A stretch of 64,000 bases of DNA from Actinomyces weissii (GCF_016598775.1 NZ_CP066802.1:372001-436000); one strand, 5' to 3'; counted from the stretch's first letter, positions 8,849 through 17,528 are shown. Notes: a model not told the origin generated them from the sequence alone. Program-made: numbers and translations.

Positions 8849-8921
8849 GCCCCCATCGTCTAGCGGCCCAGGACCCCGCCCTTTCACGGCGGTAGCACGG
8901 GTTCGAATCCCGTTGGGGGTA
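8849..8921 (+). tRNA. tRNA-Glu (TTC)
   Basis: A 73-nt cloverleaf with acceptor GCCCCCA/TGGGGGT (G1-U72 as usual for actinobacterial tRNA-Glu), anticodon loop CTTTCAC with anticodon TTC, and T-loop GTTCGAATC. CCA is not encoded. Confidence 0.96.
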
Positions 8922-8959
8922 CGGATCGTGCAAGTGATTCCCGGCATTATGCCGCTCAA

Positions 8960-9033
8960 GGCCTTGTGGCGCAGTTGGTTAGCGCGCCGCCCTGTCACGG
9001 CGGAGGTCGCGGGTTCAAGTCCCGTCAAGGTCG
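8960..9033 (+). tRNA. tRNA-Asp (GTC), copy 1
   Basis: A 74-nt cloverleaf with acceptor GGCCTTG/CAAGGTC, anticodon loop CTGTCAC (GTC) and T-loop GTTCAAGTC. An identical copy is at 9674-9747. Confidence 0.96.
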
Positions 9034-9084
9034 CGGATCCCGGCCCGGTCAGCTTCGCGGAGCTGTCCGGGTTGGTTGTTCCGA

Positions 9085-9157
9085 GGCTCTGTAGCTCAGT
9101 TGGTAGAGCGTTCGACTGAAAATCGAAAGGTCACCGGATCGACGCCGGTCGGAGCCA
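9085..9157 (+). tRNA. tRNA-Phe (GAA), copy 1
   Basis: A 73-nt cloverleaf with acceptor GGCTCTG/CGGAGCC, anticodon loop CTGAAAA (GAA) and T-arm ending GATCGACGCC. It is transcribed with the Asp and Glu tRNAs and followed by a terminator at 9163. An identical copy is at 9799-9871. Confidence 0.96.
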
Positions 9158-9162
9158 CGACG

Positions 9163-9195
9163 GAGGGCCCGTCACCCAAAAGGTGACGGGCCCTC
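9163..9195 (+). terminator. tRNA-operon terminator hairpin
   Basis: A perfect 14-bp stem (GAGGGCCCGTCACC with GGTGACGGGCCCTC) and a 5-nt CAAAA loop begin 5 nt after tRNA-Phe. No long T-run follows, so termination may rely on the strong stem alone. Confidence 0.75.
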
Positions 9196-9223
9196 GTCGC
9201 GTCTCTGGGGCGGGCCGCATTTT

Positions 9224-9343
9224 GTCACTGGTGGAGGATTAGAGCGGTCTTCTGGTGCGGAGACCAGGAGGTTTTTGGCTTGGTTCCGCGGTAGTTGAGG
9301 GGTCAGCGGTCGGCGTGAGGGTTTCTGTCCCTCCGCCAGTGAC
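9224..9343. repeat. 120-bp element with terminal inverted repeats, copy 1
   Basis: The element begins GTCACTGGTGGAGG and ends CCTCCGCCAGTGAC, a 14-bp terminal inverted repeat with one mismatch. It encodes no protein. A second copy at 9459-9578 differs by one or very few bases. The size and ends resemble a small non-autonomous element, but no target-site duplication was identified. Confidence 0.7.
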
Positions 9344-9458
9344 AGGCTGACGCCTGGGTGGGTGCATCCGGCTGTCCCGCGGCCTGCCGGGTGGGGTGTC
9401 GGCGGGTTGGCCGCACGCCCGGTGAGTGGGGCTTTTGGTGTCGGGGTGGGGGTGTTTT

Positions 9459-9578
9459 GTCACTGGTGGAGGATTAGAGCGGTCTTCTGGTGCGGAGACC
9501 AGGAGGTTTTTGGCTTGGTTCCGCGGTAGTTGAGGGGGCAGCGGTCGGCGTGAGGGTTTCTGTCCCTCCGCCAGTGAC
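9459..9578. repeat. 120-bp element with terminal inverted repeats, copy 2
   Basis: Near-identical to 9224-9343 and in the same orientation, including the TTTT before the left end and the AGGCTGACGCCTGGG after the right end. The flanking homology shows that the copying unit was larger than the 120-bp element. Confidence 0.7.
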
Positions 9579-9673
9579 AGGCTGACGCCTGGGCGGGGCT
9601 CCGGGACTGGGCTGTGACGTACCTCCGGCTTGGACTGGGGTCGTAGGTCCGGTAGAGTCTCGCCTGCTTACAA

Positions 9674-9747
9674 GGCCTTGTGGCGCAGTTGGTTAGCGCG
9701 CCGCCCTGTCACGGCGGAGGTCGCGGGTTCAAGTCCCGTCAAGGTCG
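9674..9747 (+). tRNA. tRNA-Asp (GTC), copy 2
   Basis: Identical to the tRNA at 8960-9033. It belongs to a duplicated Asp-Phe segment; the 50-nt tRNA spacer differs from copy 1 at two positions. Confidence 0.96.
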
Positions 9748-9798
9748 CGGATCCCGGCCTGGTCAGCTTCGTGGAGCTGTCCGGGTTGGTTGTTCCGA

Positions 9799-9871
9799 GG
9801 CTCTGTAGCTCAGTTGGTAGAGCGTTCGACTGAAAATCGAAAGGTCACCGGATCGACGCCGGTCGGAGCCA
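9799..9871 (+). tRNA. tRNA-Phe (GAA), copy 2
   Basis: Identical to the tRNA at 9085-9157, the second member of the duplicated Asp-Phe segment. The downstream sequence is different and carries its own terminator. Confidence 0.96.
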
Positions 9872-9876
9872 CGGCC

Positions 9877-9910
9877 AGGCCTCTGGGAGGAGTTCCTCCC
9901 AGAGGCCTTT
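9877..9910 (+). terminator. Terminator of the second tRNA pair
   Basis: A 14-bp stem (AGGCCTCTGGGAGG with CCTCCCAGAGGCCT), an AGTT loop and TT after the stem, 5 nt after tRNA-Phe. Confidence 0.8.
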
Positions 9911-10024
9911 CAGCGTCCGGCTGGTGGGCCGGGAAGGCCCGGGGTGTGACCTCAGGACCAGTCCGGAGGGTGCTTGGTCTGTGTGTAGTCAGGACCAGCC
10001 CAGAGCGCCCCTGGTCGGTGCACC

Positions 10025-11110
10025 TCAGGACCGGGGGTGCTTGTTGCGGTACTCCTCCCAGGCGCCGATGCCAGCAGACAAGGCCCCGAAGGCCAGCCCG
10101 GCCACCGGCCAGACGACCCAGCTGCGGTCCCAGGCGTCTGTCAGGAAGGACCAGCACAGGTAGCCTGCGGTGACCAGGGGCCAGTAGACGGCCGCCACGA
10201 CGCCGATGAGGCTGTTGGCCTTGCCGCTTGATCCCCCGCCAGGGCGCCGCCCCTCCTCGGTGAGGGTGCTGTGGGTGGAGGAGGCCCAGGTATGGGGCAG
10301 CAGCACCAGCAGGCCCAGGGCCACCAGCATCAGGGTCAAGGCGAAGCCCAGGCCACTGTAGTCGGTGTCCTTACCGTCGGAGAGGATGCCGGTGCCCATC
10401 GCGGGCACGGCCGAGACGATCCACAGGCTCACTGCGATCGTGAGCGCCCGCGAGCGGGGCCCCTCGTGCTCCACCCGCAGCCGCGCAGCCCAGGCGGAGA
10501 CGATCGGGTCCTGCGTGAAGCGCCCCTGGAGGAGGTGCCGCACTCCCGCGAAGGCCTGGTTGCGGCGGATCAGCAGGGACACCGCCCAGGCCACGATTAC
10601 CAGGGTCAAGGTGGCCCCTAACGTCACGGCCTGGTCCTCGCTCAGGGGCAGCCCCAGCAGGGAGACGGAGTCTGACAGGGCCAGGGGGATGGCGGCCAGG
10701 ACGCACAGGGCCACGCCTTGACCCAGGAGCCTGCCGGTGCGGCGGCGGGCCTCGGCCAGCTGCTGGGCCTCGGGCAGGGTGACGACGGGGTAGCCGTCCA
10801 CGGCTAGGGCGCCTGCCGCACCTGTCATGCCTGCCTGGGTGGGGGTGCTGCCCTGGAGGGGGCTGGGGCCGCCGTCGGCCTGGGCGCCCCGGATCTCCGG
10901 CAGGATGCCGAGCACGGGGGCTAGTTCCTCCAGGTTGCCGAAGTCGGTGATGACCTGGCCCACGGCCTCGTTGTGGGTCTTGCCGGAGCTCAGGGCGTCG
11001 GCGTAGGCGTCCTCCATCATGGCGCGCAGCTCCGCCTTGGCCTCCGTCATGCGTGGGCTGGTGGGGTAGGGGGCGAACATGGCTTGCAGGAAGGTGTCGA
11101 TGGCGTCCAT
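10025..11110 (-). CDS. Permease-prefix-domain membrane protein, partner of PadR regulator
   Basis: A 361-residue protein. Residues 1-80 form a soluble helical prefix (MTEAKAELRAMMEDAYADAL, then AVGQVITDFGNLEELAP) typical of the HAAS/permease prefix domain 1, which is found next to PadR regulators. The rest has about eight hydrophobic helices in pairs (130-180, 225-290, 320-350). The ATG overlaps the PadR stop by one base (TGATG), so the pair is co-translated. Such pairs are thought to sense envelope conditions; no enzymatic motif is visible and the function is not known. Confidence 0.85.
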   Translation of the reverse strand: MDAIDTFLQAMFAPYPTSPRMTEAKAELRAMMEDAYADALSSGKTHNEAVGQVITDFGNLEELAPVLGILPEIRGAQADGGPSPLQGSTPTQAGMTGAAGALAVDGYPVVTLPEAQQLAEARRRTGRLLGQGVALCVLAAIPLALSDSVSLLGLPLSEDQAVTLGATLTLVIVAWAVSLLIRRNQAFAGVRHLLQGRFTQDPIVSAWAARLRVEHEGPRSRALTIAVSLWIVSAVPAMGTGILSDGKDTDYSGLGFALTLMLVALGLLVLLPHTWASSTHSTLTEEGRRPGGGSSGKANSLIGVVAAVYWPLVTAGYLCWSFLTDAWDRSWVVWPVAGLAFGALSAGIGAWEEYRNKHPRS

Positions 11111-11448
11111 CAGGAGCGTCCTTTCTGGGGGAAGGCAAAACGGTCAACGAGGTTCTTGGTGTCCTCCCACTCGGCGAGCTTGTCGCTCAGGTGGGCGGAT
11201 CCCTGGGGGGTGAGGCGGTAGTAGGTGCGGGGCTTGCCGGAGCCGGAGACGTCCGCGAAGGACTCGGTCAGCCCGGCTGCCTCCAGCCGCTTGAGGGCGG
11301 TGTAGAGGGTGGTCTGCTTGATGCTGTAGGCCTCCCCGGAGACCTCTGAGATGGTCTTGGCCAGCTCGTAGGCGTAGGAGGGGTGGTGCTGCAGCAAGGA
11401 CAGGACGATCAGGTCGATGTACCCGCGTATGGCGTCTGCGCTGATCAT
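11110..11448 (-). CDS. PadR family transcriptional regulator
   Basis: A 112-residue winged-helix protein with the PadR pattern: LIVLSLLQHHPSYAYELAKT, then YSIKQTTLYTALKRLEAAG and a wing KPRTYYRLTPQG. It has only a short C-terminal dimer helix, so it is the small PadR-s2 type. It precedes and is coupled to a permease-prefix membrane protein. A 9-bp-arm palindrome 35 bp upstream is a likely operator, which would make the operon autoregulated. Confidence 0.95.
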   Translation of the reverse strand: MISADAIRGYIDLIVLSLLQHHPSYAYELAKTISEVSGEAYSIKQTTLYTALKRLEAAGLTESFADVSGSGKPRTYYRLTPQGSAHLSDKLAEWEDTKNLVDRFAFPQKGRS

Positions 11449-11482
11449 CGGGGCTCCTTCCTGCCGAATGTCTTACGCCAAG

Positions 11483-11505
11483 CGTACTACGGCTGGCGTA
11501 GTACG
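11483..11505. promoter_or_regulatory. Candidate PadR operator
   Basis: CGTACTACG and CGTAGTACG are perfect inverted arms separated by GCTGG, between the PadR start (11448) and the divergent mscS gene. An overlapping TACGCCA...TGGCGTA dyad (11474-11500) adds to the symmetry. It could control both directions. Confidence 0.6.
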
Positions 11506-11723
11506 GCAAACGTGTACTTGGTTGGGGGCTCAGTCCCGGCCCGGTCCTGACCAGGAGCACGGCCCGTACCCGCACGGCTGAGCCGAGGGCGGCTTCAGTG
11601 CCCCTGCTCCCACGGCCGGTCCGGTCATGGAGCCGCCCTAGGTGGAGGGCTGCCAGCCAGCCCCCTGCTCCCACGGCTGGTCCAACGGCACTGCCCGGTG
11701 TCTCCAGGCCCTAACCTGTGGGC

Positions 11724-12911
11724 ATGCTGCACGTCGCCACGCCTACCCCCACGCCCAGTCCCGGACCGGTGGAGGAGGCTGCGGAGGTGGTGGTGCAGGC
11801 AGGCCTCAGCCTCCTGTACGTGGCCTGGCGCGTCGGGGCCGGGGCGCTGCTCGGCCTGGCCGCCGCCGCGGCCCTGGCCCTGGTGCTGTCCGTCCTGGGC
11901 CGCCGCCGCGCCCTGCTGGCAGAGTTCCGCAAGTACTCCCGCAGCACCCTCTACCTGGGTGGGGCGCTCACCGGCGCCTGGCTGGGCCTGCAGTACGCCT
12001 ACCTGGACCACCTGGCGCCCGACTGGGTGGCCCTGGTCTCCCGCCTCCTGCTGGCGGGCGTGGTGCTGGCCGGGGCGGGCGTCGTCGTCGCCCTGGTAAA
12101 GGCCGTGGAGGCCAGCATCGTCACCGCCGTGGAGGACGACGGCGACCTGCGCCGGGCCAACCGCATCAAGACCCAGGCCCAGGTGCTGCGCCGCGTGATC
12201 CAGGTGGTGATAGTCGTGTGCGGCCTGGCGGGGGCGGCCATGGTCTTCCCCAGCGCCCGCCTGGCCATGGGCTCCCTGCTGGCCTCCGCCGGTCTGGTCT
12301 CCGTGATCGCGGGCCTGGCCGCCCAGTCCACCCTGGGCAACGTGTTCGCGGGCCTGCAGCTGGCCGCCACCGACGCGATCCGGGTGGGTGACGTGGTCAA
12401 GGCTGACCTGGACCAGGGCACCGTGGAGGAGATCACCCTGACCTACGTGGTGGTGCGCATCTGGGACGACCGGCGCGTGATCTACCCCTCCAGCCACTTC
12501 ACCACCAACCCCTTCTCCAACCTCTCCCGCCGTGGCACCCAGCTCACCGGCACTGTCAGCATGCAGCTGGACTTCCGGGTGCCCGTGGAGCGCCTGCGCG
12601 CCGAGCTGGAGCGGGTGGTGGCGCAGGCCCCCGGCTGGGACGGGCGCGAGGCCAGCCTGCAGGTCACCGACGCCGTCGCCGGGGTGGTGACCGTGCGGAT
12701 CGTGCTCTCCGGGCGGGACACCAGCAGCGTCTTCGACCTGCAGTGCTACGTGCGCGAGCACCTGCTCACCTGGCTGCAGATGGAGGTGCCGGAGGCCCTG
12801 CCCCGCACCCGGGTGGTGGTGGAGGCCGACCCGGGCGTGGACGCCCGCGCGGCCCTGGAGGCCGCCAGCGGGGGCGCGGCTGCCGGTCTGCCGGGGGCTA
12901 GACCCCTGTGA
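11724..12911 (+). CDS. MscS-family mechanosensitive ion channel
   Basis: A 395-residue membrane protein with four N-terminal hydrophobic helices (about 25-185). A pore-type helix follows (SLLASAGLVSVIAGLAAQSTL, then NVFAGLQL), and then the MscS beta domain (IRVGDVVKADLDQGTVEEI and RRVIYPSSHFTTNPF). A C-terminal alpha/beta domain ends the protein. These are the hallmarks of small-conductance channels that release solutes on osmotic downshock. The ATG at 11724 was chosen over a GTG six bases upstream because TAACCT lies exactly 6 nt before it, the spacing of a leaderless promoter. Confidence 0.93.
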   Translation: MLHVATPTPTPSPGPVEEAAEVVVQAGLSLLYVAWRVGAGALLGLAAAAALALVLSVLGRRRALLAEFRKYSRSTLYLGGALTGAWLGLQYAYLDHLAPDWVALVSRLLLAGVVLAGAGVVVALVKAVEASIVTAVEDDGDLRRANRIKTQAQVLRRVIQVVIVVCGLAGAAMVFPSARLAMGSLLASAGLVSVIAGLAAQSTLGNVFAGLQLAATDAIRVGDVVKADLDQGTVEEITLTYVVVRIWDDRRVIYPSSHFTTNPFSNLSRRGTQLTGTVSMQLDFRVPVERLRAELERVVAQAPGWDGREASLQVTDAVAGVVTVRIVLSGRDTSSVFDLQCYVREHLLTWLQMEVPEALPRTRVVVEADPGVDARAALEAASGGAAAGLPGARPL

Positions 12912-12961
12912 CGGCGGTCGCTGTAAGGTGGACTCAGGCGAGCAGGTGACACACTGGGGGC

Positions 12962-13510
12962 ATGAGCAAGCAGACCTCCCGCAACGCCCTTGACGGTATC
13001 CGCCAGCTCCTCAGCGGCCTGGGCACCAGCCCCGCCACCGCTGACGACGACGCCCACGCCGCCGCCAGCCGCCCCGGCGGCGCGGCCGGGGAGGGCGTGG
13101 ACCCCACCACCCTCAGCGACGCCCAGTGGCGTGAGCGCCTGACCCCGATGGAGTTCCACGTGCTGCGCGAGGCCGGCACCGAGCGGGCCTTCACCGGCAG
13201 GCTCCTGGACGAGAAGCGGGAGGGCGTCTACCGCTGCCGGGCCTGCGGGGCCGAGCTGTTCCGCTCCACCACCAAGTTCGACTCCCACTGCGGCTGGCCC
13301 TCCTTCTACGACCCCTCCGACTCCGAGGCCGTCACCCTGCTGCGGGACACCAGCCACGGCATGGTGCGCACCGAGGTCCGCTGCGCCCGCTGCGACAGCC
13401 ACCTGGGCCACGTCTTCGACGACGCCCCGCACACCCCCACCGGGCAGCGCTACTGCATGAACTCCATCAGCCTCAGCTTTGACGCGGACCAGACCGACCA
13501 GGAGGACTGA
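12962..13510 (+). CDS. msrB: Peptide-methionine (R)-S-oxide reductase MsrB
   Basis: A 182-residue enzyme that reduces methionine-R-sulfoxide in damaged proteins. Two zinc-binding CxxC pairs (CRAC 92-95, CARC 141-144), the SHCGWPSF motif (108-115) and the catalytic Cys in RYCMNS (Cys165) are all present. The resolving Cys-equivalent is in SHC (Cys110). Residues 1-50 are an Ala/Gly-rich extension not found in short MsrB proteins. It overlaps the next gene by one base, suggesting an operon. Confidence 0.96.
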   Translation: MSKQTSRNALDGIRQLLSGLGTSPATADDDAHAAASRPGGAAGEGVDPTTLSDAQWRERLTPMEFHVLREAGTERAFTGRLLDEKREGVYRCRACGAELFRSTTKFDSHCGWPSFYDPSDSEAVTLLRDTSHGMVRTEVRCARCDSHLGHVFDDAPHTPTGQRYCMNSISLSFDADQTDQED

Positions 13511-14451
13511 TGCTGCGCGTCCTCAGCCTCAACCTCCAGCACGGGGCCATCGGGGCCGGGGCCGCGCAGGCCACGGCGCTGCCCCACCAGGCCCTGGCCG
13601 GGCAGGACGTCGCCCACCCGCCCACCGCCCAGGCGGCCCTGGAGGCCCTGGCTGAGCAGGTCAGCGAGCTGGCCCCCGACGTCGTGGTCCTCCAGGAGGT
13701 GGACCACCACCAGCGCCGCTCGGCCGGGCTGGACCAGACCACGGTACTGGCCGGGCTGCTGGGCATGAGCCACCACCGCTTCGCAGCCGCCTGGGCCGGG
13801 CCGGTGGCCGGGCTGCGCCGTCGCCCCCGCGGCAGCGCCCTGCGCGACCCCGGTGACGAGCCGCTCGGCCCCCTGCGGGCCGCCGTGGACCTGCCCCTGC
13901 AGGGATTCGGCAACGCCATCATCAGCCGCCACCCGGTGGAGGCCTGGCGCGTGCAGCGGCTCGGGCGCGGGGCCCCCTCCTGGACCCGGCGCGGCCCTGC
14001 CTGGGACCCCCGCAGCTACCGGCTGTGGACCGCCTCCGCCCGGGTCATGCTGGCCGCCACCATCCGTACCGGCGACGGCGCGGACCAGCAGGTCACGGTC
14101 GGGGTGACCCACCTGGCCACCAATACCGACACCGCCCGCCGCCAGCTCGCGGAGGCCTGGCGGGCCCTGGCCGGTCTGCCCGGCGCCCACCTGCTGGCCG
14201 GGGACCTGAACCTGCGCGAGCACCAGGTGGCGGCCCTGGGGCTGGCCCGGCTGGTCGGCACCGGGCACACCTACCCGGCAGGCAGCCCGGACCACCGGAT
14301 CGACCACTTCCTCACCGACCCCTGGCCCACCGGGCCTGACGGCCTGCCAGCCGCCGCCCCCGGGGTGCTGCGGGCCGTGGGCTGGGGTACCCGCAGCTTC
14401 CTGCTCTCCGACCACGCGGGCACCTGGGTGGACCTGGAGCCCCTGGCCTGA
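13510..14451 (+). CDS. Endonuclease/exonuclease/phosphatase (EEP) family protein
   Basis: A 313-residue protein with the EEP fold signatures in order: SLNLQHG near the N-terminus, VVVLQEVD (metal-binding Glu), FGNAIISRHP, THLATN, LLAGDLNL (Asp and Asn of the active site) and the final SDHAG (catalytic Asp-His). The residues for metal-dependent phosphodiester or phosphomonoester cleavage are therefore intact. There is no signal peptide, so it is cytoplasmic. The substrate cannot be told within this superfamily. The ATG shares one base with the msrB stop codon (TGATG). Confidence 0.9.
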   Translation: MLRVLSLNLQHGAIGAGAAQATALPHQALAGQDVAHPPTAQAALEALAEQVSELAPDVVVLQEVDHHQRRSAGLDQTTVLAGLLGMSHHRFAAAWAGPVAGLRRRPRGSALRDPGDEPLGPLRAAVDLPLQGFGNAIISRHPVEAWRVQRLGRGAPSWTRRGPAWDPRSYRLWTASARVMLAATIRTGDGADQQVTVGVTHLATNTDTARRQLAEAWRALAGLPGAHLLAGDLNLREHQVAALGLARLVGTGHTYPAGSPDHRIDHFLTDPWPTGPDGLPAAAPGVLRAVGWGTRSFLLSDHAGTWVDLEPLA

Positions 14452-14618
14452 GCGGACCGGGTGCGGAGGCTGGCGCGAGGACCTGGTGCCGGGGCCTGGT
14501 GCGTGGCACTGGCGCTGGGGCCTGGCGCGGCCACCACGTTCCCCTGCTGCCCGGCCTGACCCGGCCCAGGGCAGGAGCGAGTCAGGGGCAGCGGGGTGCG
14601 ACGCGCACAATGGGCCCC

Positions 14619-15491
14619 ATGTCCGTCCCCGCCCCTAACCTGACCGCCCGGGCCCGTGGTCTGCTCGACCGCGTGCCCGCGCCCCTGCTGTTCATCGCCT
14701 CCGGCAGCTCCTCCTACGTGGGGGCAGGATTCGCCGTGACCCTGTTCGCTCTCATGCCCCCCACCACCGTGGCCTGGTGGCGGGTGAGCATCGGCACCGT
14801 CGTGCTGCTGGCGTGGCGCAGGCCCTGGCGGCGCCCCTGGACACCCCGCGCCCTGGCCACCGCCGCGCTGTTCGGTGTCGCCACCGCCACCATGAACGTG
14901 ATCTTCTACGCCTCCATCAGGTACCTGCCCCTGGGCACCGCCGTGTCCCTGGAGTTCGTGGGGCCGGTCGCCGTGGCCCTGACCACCGGCCGGGGCTGGC
15001 GGCCCCGGGTGGCGGCCGCCCTGGCCCTGGCCGGGGTGGTGTCCATCTCCGGGCTCGGGCTCGACCTTACGGACGCGGGCCAGCGCACCGGGGTGCTGCT
15101 GGCGCTCGCGGCCGGGACCGCCTGGGCCTGCTACATCCTGCTGGGGCGCAAGGTGGCCGCCGCCGGCAGCGGCCTGGACTCCCTGGCGGTGGCCTGCCTG
15201 GCGGGCTCCCTGTTCTACCTGCCGCTGGCCCTGCCCACTGCCGGGGCCGCCCTGGGCACCGTGACGACGGCGCTCACCGTGCTGGGGGTGGGGCTGGCCT
15301 CCACGGTGGTGCCCTTCGTGCTGGACCAGGTGACTCTCAAGCGCTTGCAGACCGCCACCTTTTCGCTGCTCTCCGCGCTGCTGCCAGCCACCAGCCTGGC
15401 GGTGGGGGTGCTCATGCTCCGCCAGCTGCCCAACGTGTGGGAGCTGCTTGGCCTGGCGCTGGTCTCGGTGGCCGTGGCCCTGTCCCGCTGA
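14619..15491 (+). CDS. EamA/RhtA-type transporter
   Basis: A 290-residue protein with ten hydrophobic helices in two five-helix repeats, the EamA (drug/metabolite transporter) architecture. AWWRVSIGTVVLL and IRYLPLGTAVSLEFVGPVAVAL in the first repeat, and LKRLQTATFSLLSALLPATS in the second, resemble RhtA, the threonine/homoserine exporter. Export of an amino acid or metabolite is thus likely, but the substrate is not certain. The ATG at 14619 is preferred; an ATG three codons upstream is also possible. Confidence 0.9.
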   Translation: MSVPAPNLTARARGLLDRVPAPLLFIASGSSSYVGAGFAVTLFALMPPTTVAWWRVSIGTVVLLAWRRPWRRPWTPRALATAALFGVATATMNVIFYASIRYLPLGTAVSLEFVGPVAVALTTGRGWRPRVAAALALAGVVSISGLGLDLTDAGQRTGVLLALAAGTAWACYILLGRKVAAAGSGLDSLAVACLAGSLFYLPLALPTAGAALGTVTTALTVLGVGLASTVVPFVLDQVTLKRLQTATFSLLSALLPATSLAVGVLMLRQLPNVWELLGLALVSVAVALSR

Positions 15492-15572
15492 GGCGGGGAG
15501 GGGACCTGTCACTGGTAAGAGGGCTGACGCCGTCCGCCTTTCCGCTAGCCTGGCCAGAGGAAGGGGAGCCAG

Positions 15573-16610
15573 ATGAGCAGCACACAGCCCACCGAACACA
15601 GTGAACAGGACCGCCCGCCGCACCCAGGCCGCCCCGGCGCCGCTGGCCCCGGCAGCCGCCCCATCCGCCCCCGCCGCAGGCGCCCAGTGGCGCTCGTGGC
15701 CGGGGCCTCCCGGGGCCTGGGGCTGCTGATCGCCAAGGACCTGGTACGGCGCGGCTTCGACGTGGCCGTCTGCGCCCGCAACGAGAAGACCCTGGAGCAG
15801 GCCGCCAAGCGCCTACAGGCCGTGGACCAGCGGGTGCGGGTACTGGCCCAGGTCTGCGACGTCGCTGATCCCGACGCCGTGACCGCCTTCGTGGACCGTG
15901 CCTGGACCGAGCTGGGACCAGTGCAGGTGGCGATCCACGTGGCGGGGATCATCCAGGTCGGGCCGTGGCAGGCCACCAGGCGCGAGAGCTTTGAGAAAGC
16001 CGTCGACGTGATGCTGTGGGGGCCGGTCAACCTGGCCCTGGCGGTGGTGCCGCGTATGGTGGAGCGGGGTCGGGGCCGCTTTGGGGTGGTGGCCTCAGTG
16101 GGGGGCAAGGTCGCACCTCCCCGGCTGCTGCCCTACTCGGTGGCGAAGTTCGGCTCCGTGGCCCTGGCCGAGGGGCTGGCTGCCGAGCTGGCAGGAACCG
16201 GCGTGACCTCGACGCTGCTGGTGCCTGGGCTCATGCGCACCGGCTCCCACACGCAGGCCACCTTCTTTGGGGACCCGGCCCGGCAGTACGCCTGGTTCGC
16301 CCCCAGCGCCTCGCTGCCGCTGCTCTCCATGAACGCTGAGCGTGCCGCCTCCAAGATGGTCACCGCCGTGCTGCGGGGCAGGCGCGTGGTCCACCTGTCC
16401 GCCCTGAGCAAGGTCGCCACCAGGGTGCACGGCCTGGCCCCGTCCACCACCGTGCGGGTCATGGAGCTGGTGAGCCGGGTGCTGCCCAAGGGGGAGGACC
16501 CCGAGGTCGTTGACGGGCGCACCGCCCGCCAGGCACTGGGCTCACCGCTCGTGGACCGGCTCACCGCCCTGGGGGACCGGGCGGCCAGGAGCGGCACGGA
16601 GCCCAGTTGA
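15573..16610 (+). CDS. Short-chain dehydrogenase/reductase
   Basis: A 345-residue protein. After a 37-residue basic, Pro-rich head it shows the NAD(P)-binding GASRGLG (44-50), an NxAG-like HVAG, catalytic Ser175, and YSVAK with Tyr188 and Lys192. After the SDR core, a C-terminal extension of about 90 residues is helical. Arg after the glycine motif and the ARN after strand 2 suggest NADPH use. The substrate is unknown. A strong GGAAGGGG lies just before the ATG. Confidence 0.92.
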   Translation: MSSTQPTEHSEQDRPPHPGRPGAAGPGSRPIRPRRRRPVALVAGASRGLGLLIAKDLVRRGFDVAVCARNEKTLEQAAKRLQAVDQRVRVLAQVCDVADPDAVTAFVDRAWTELGPVQVAIHVAGIIQVGPWQATRRESFEKAVDVMLWGPVNLALAVVPRMVERGRGRFGVVASVGGKVAPPRLLPYSVAKFGSVALAEGLAAELAGTGVTSTLLVPGLMRTGSHTQATFFGDPARQYAWFAPSASLPLLSMNAERAASKMVTAVLRGRRVVHLSALSKVATRVHGLAPSTTVRVMELVSRVLPKGEDPEVVDGRTARQALGSPLVDRLTALGDRAARSGTEPS

Positions 16611-16705
16611 CCGCGGCCAGGTGCGGTGTGTATGCCTGGGTGCCCTGGCGGACGCCGGGAACGGCCGGTGCTCAGGGCGGGCGGCAGTGAGCCAGTGAGG
16701 GCTGG

Positions 16706-16760
16706 CATACTCTCAGGTGGCCCTGCTGGCCCGGCAGGGTGGGGCCCTGACCTGGGAGAG
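16706..16760 (+). promoter_or_regulatory. Structured 5' leader of paralog 1
   Basis: CATACT (16706-16711) followed by CAGGTGG and a hairpin (CCCTGC...GCAGGG type) precedes a GGGAG ribosome-binding site. The same order of -10, CAGGTGG, hairpin and site recurs before the two paralogs at 18441 and 19336. Confidence 0.55.
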
Positions 16761-17528
16761 ATGATGACCTACCCCGACTACGCCAGCCAGCCGCCGTACA
16801 CTCCGGTGCCGCCGCCCCCGGCTGCGGGTCCTGCGCCAGCAGGTGAGCCGCTGGCTGGTGGGCTGGGACCCGGGAGCAGCCCGCTGGCCGGTGCGCCCTA
16901 CCTGCAGGGTGGCCCTGGGTACCCGGCTTCACCTGGGTACCCAGGTGCTTCGGGGTACCCCACTGCGCCTGGGTACCCCACTGCGCCCGGCTACCCTGGG
17001 TACCCCACTGCACTGGGCTACGAGAGCGTGCCGGGGTATCCGGGTGCCTCGGGTTACCAGGGCGCGCCGGGGTACCAGGGCGCTTCGTACCCTCCCGGGT
17101 ACGCGGCCATGCCAGTTCCGCTCGTGCGGGACCCGGCTACCGTCAACTGCGCCTTCCCCTGGTTCCTGGGGTTGCTGGTGATGCTTCCCCTGCCCTTCAT
17201 AGGGGCGATCGCCGGAGCGGCAGGCCCCCTGGTAGCCGGGTTGGTCTGGAAGATGGAAGGCGCGACCCGTGGGCGCACCCAGGCCCGGCAGGCAGCCAGC
17301 TGGGGGCTGACTTTCCTCCTGGTCATGCTCGTGCTGGCGGTGGCACGCATCTGGGTGTTCCTCGCCCAGGTCAGGAGCGGACGCCCAGAAACCTTCTCCT
17401 GGGGGGACCTTCTTGTGATCCTGACCTGGGTCCTCCTCCTGCTGCACATAGTGGTCTGTGCGGTCGGAGGCGTGCGGGCCAGCCGGGGCAAGACGATGCC
17501 TTTCTACGGGATCCCCTTCTTCCGCTGA
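16761..17528 (+). CDS. Pro/Gly/Tyr-rich membrane protein, paralog 1 of 3
   Basis: A 255-residue protein starting MMTYPDYASQPPY. Residues 1-120 are a low-complexity GYPGASGYPTAPGYP-type repeat region of about 20 short units. The C-terminal half begins with DPATVNC then PWFLGLLVMLPLP and has four hydrophobic helices, an ARQAASWGLT motif between helices 2 and 3, and ends KTMPFYGIPFFR. The C-terminal half is shared with the paralogs at 18504 and 19396. The fold resembles small DUF4870-type membrane proteins, but this is a weak match. The role is unknown; the repeat arm may be cytoplasmic and interact with other proteins. Confidence 0.85.
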   Translation: MMTYPDYASQPPYTPVPPPPAAGPAPAGEPLAGGLGPGSSPLAGAPYLQGGPGYPASPGYPGASGYPTAPGYPTAPGYPGYPTALGYESVPGYPGASGYQGAPGYQGASYPPGYAAMPVPLVRDPATVNCAFPWFLGLLVMLPLPFIGAIAGAAGPLVAGLVWKMEGATRGRTQARQAASWGLTFLLVMLVLAVARIWVFLAQVRSGRPETFSWGDLLVILTWVLLLLHIVVCAVGGVRASRGKTMPFYGIPFFR

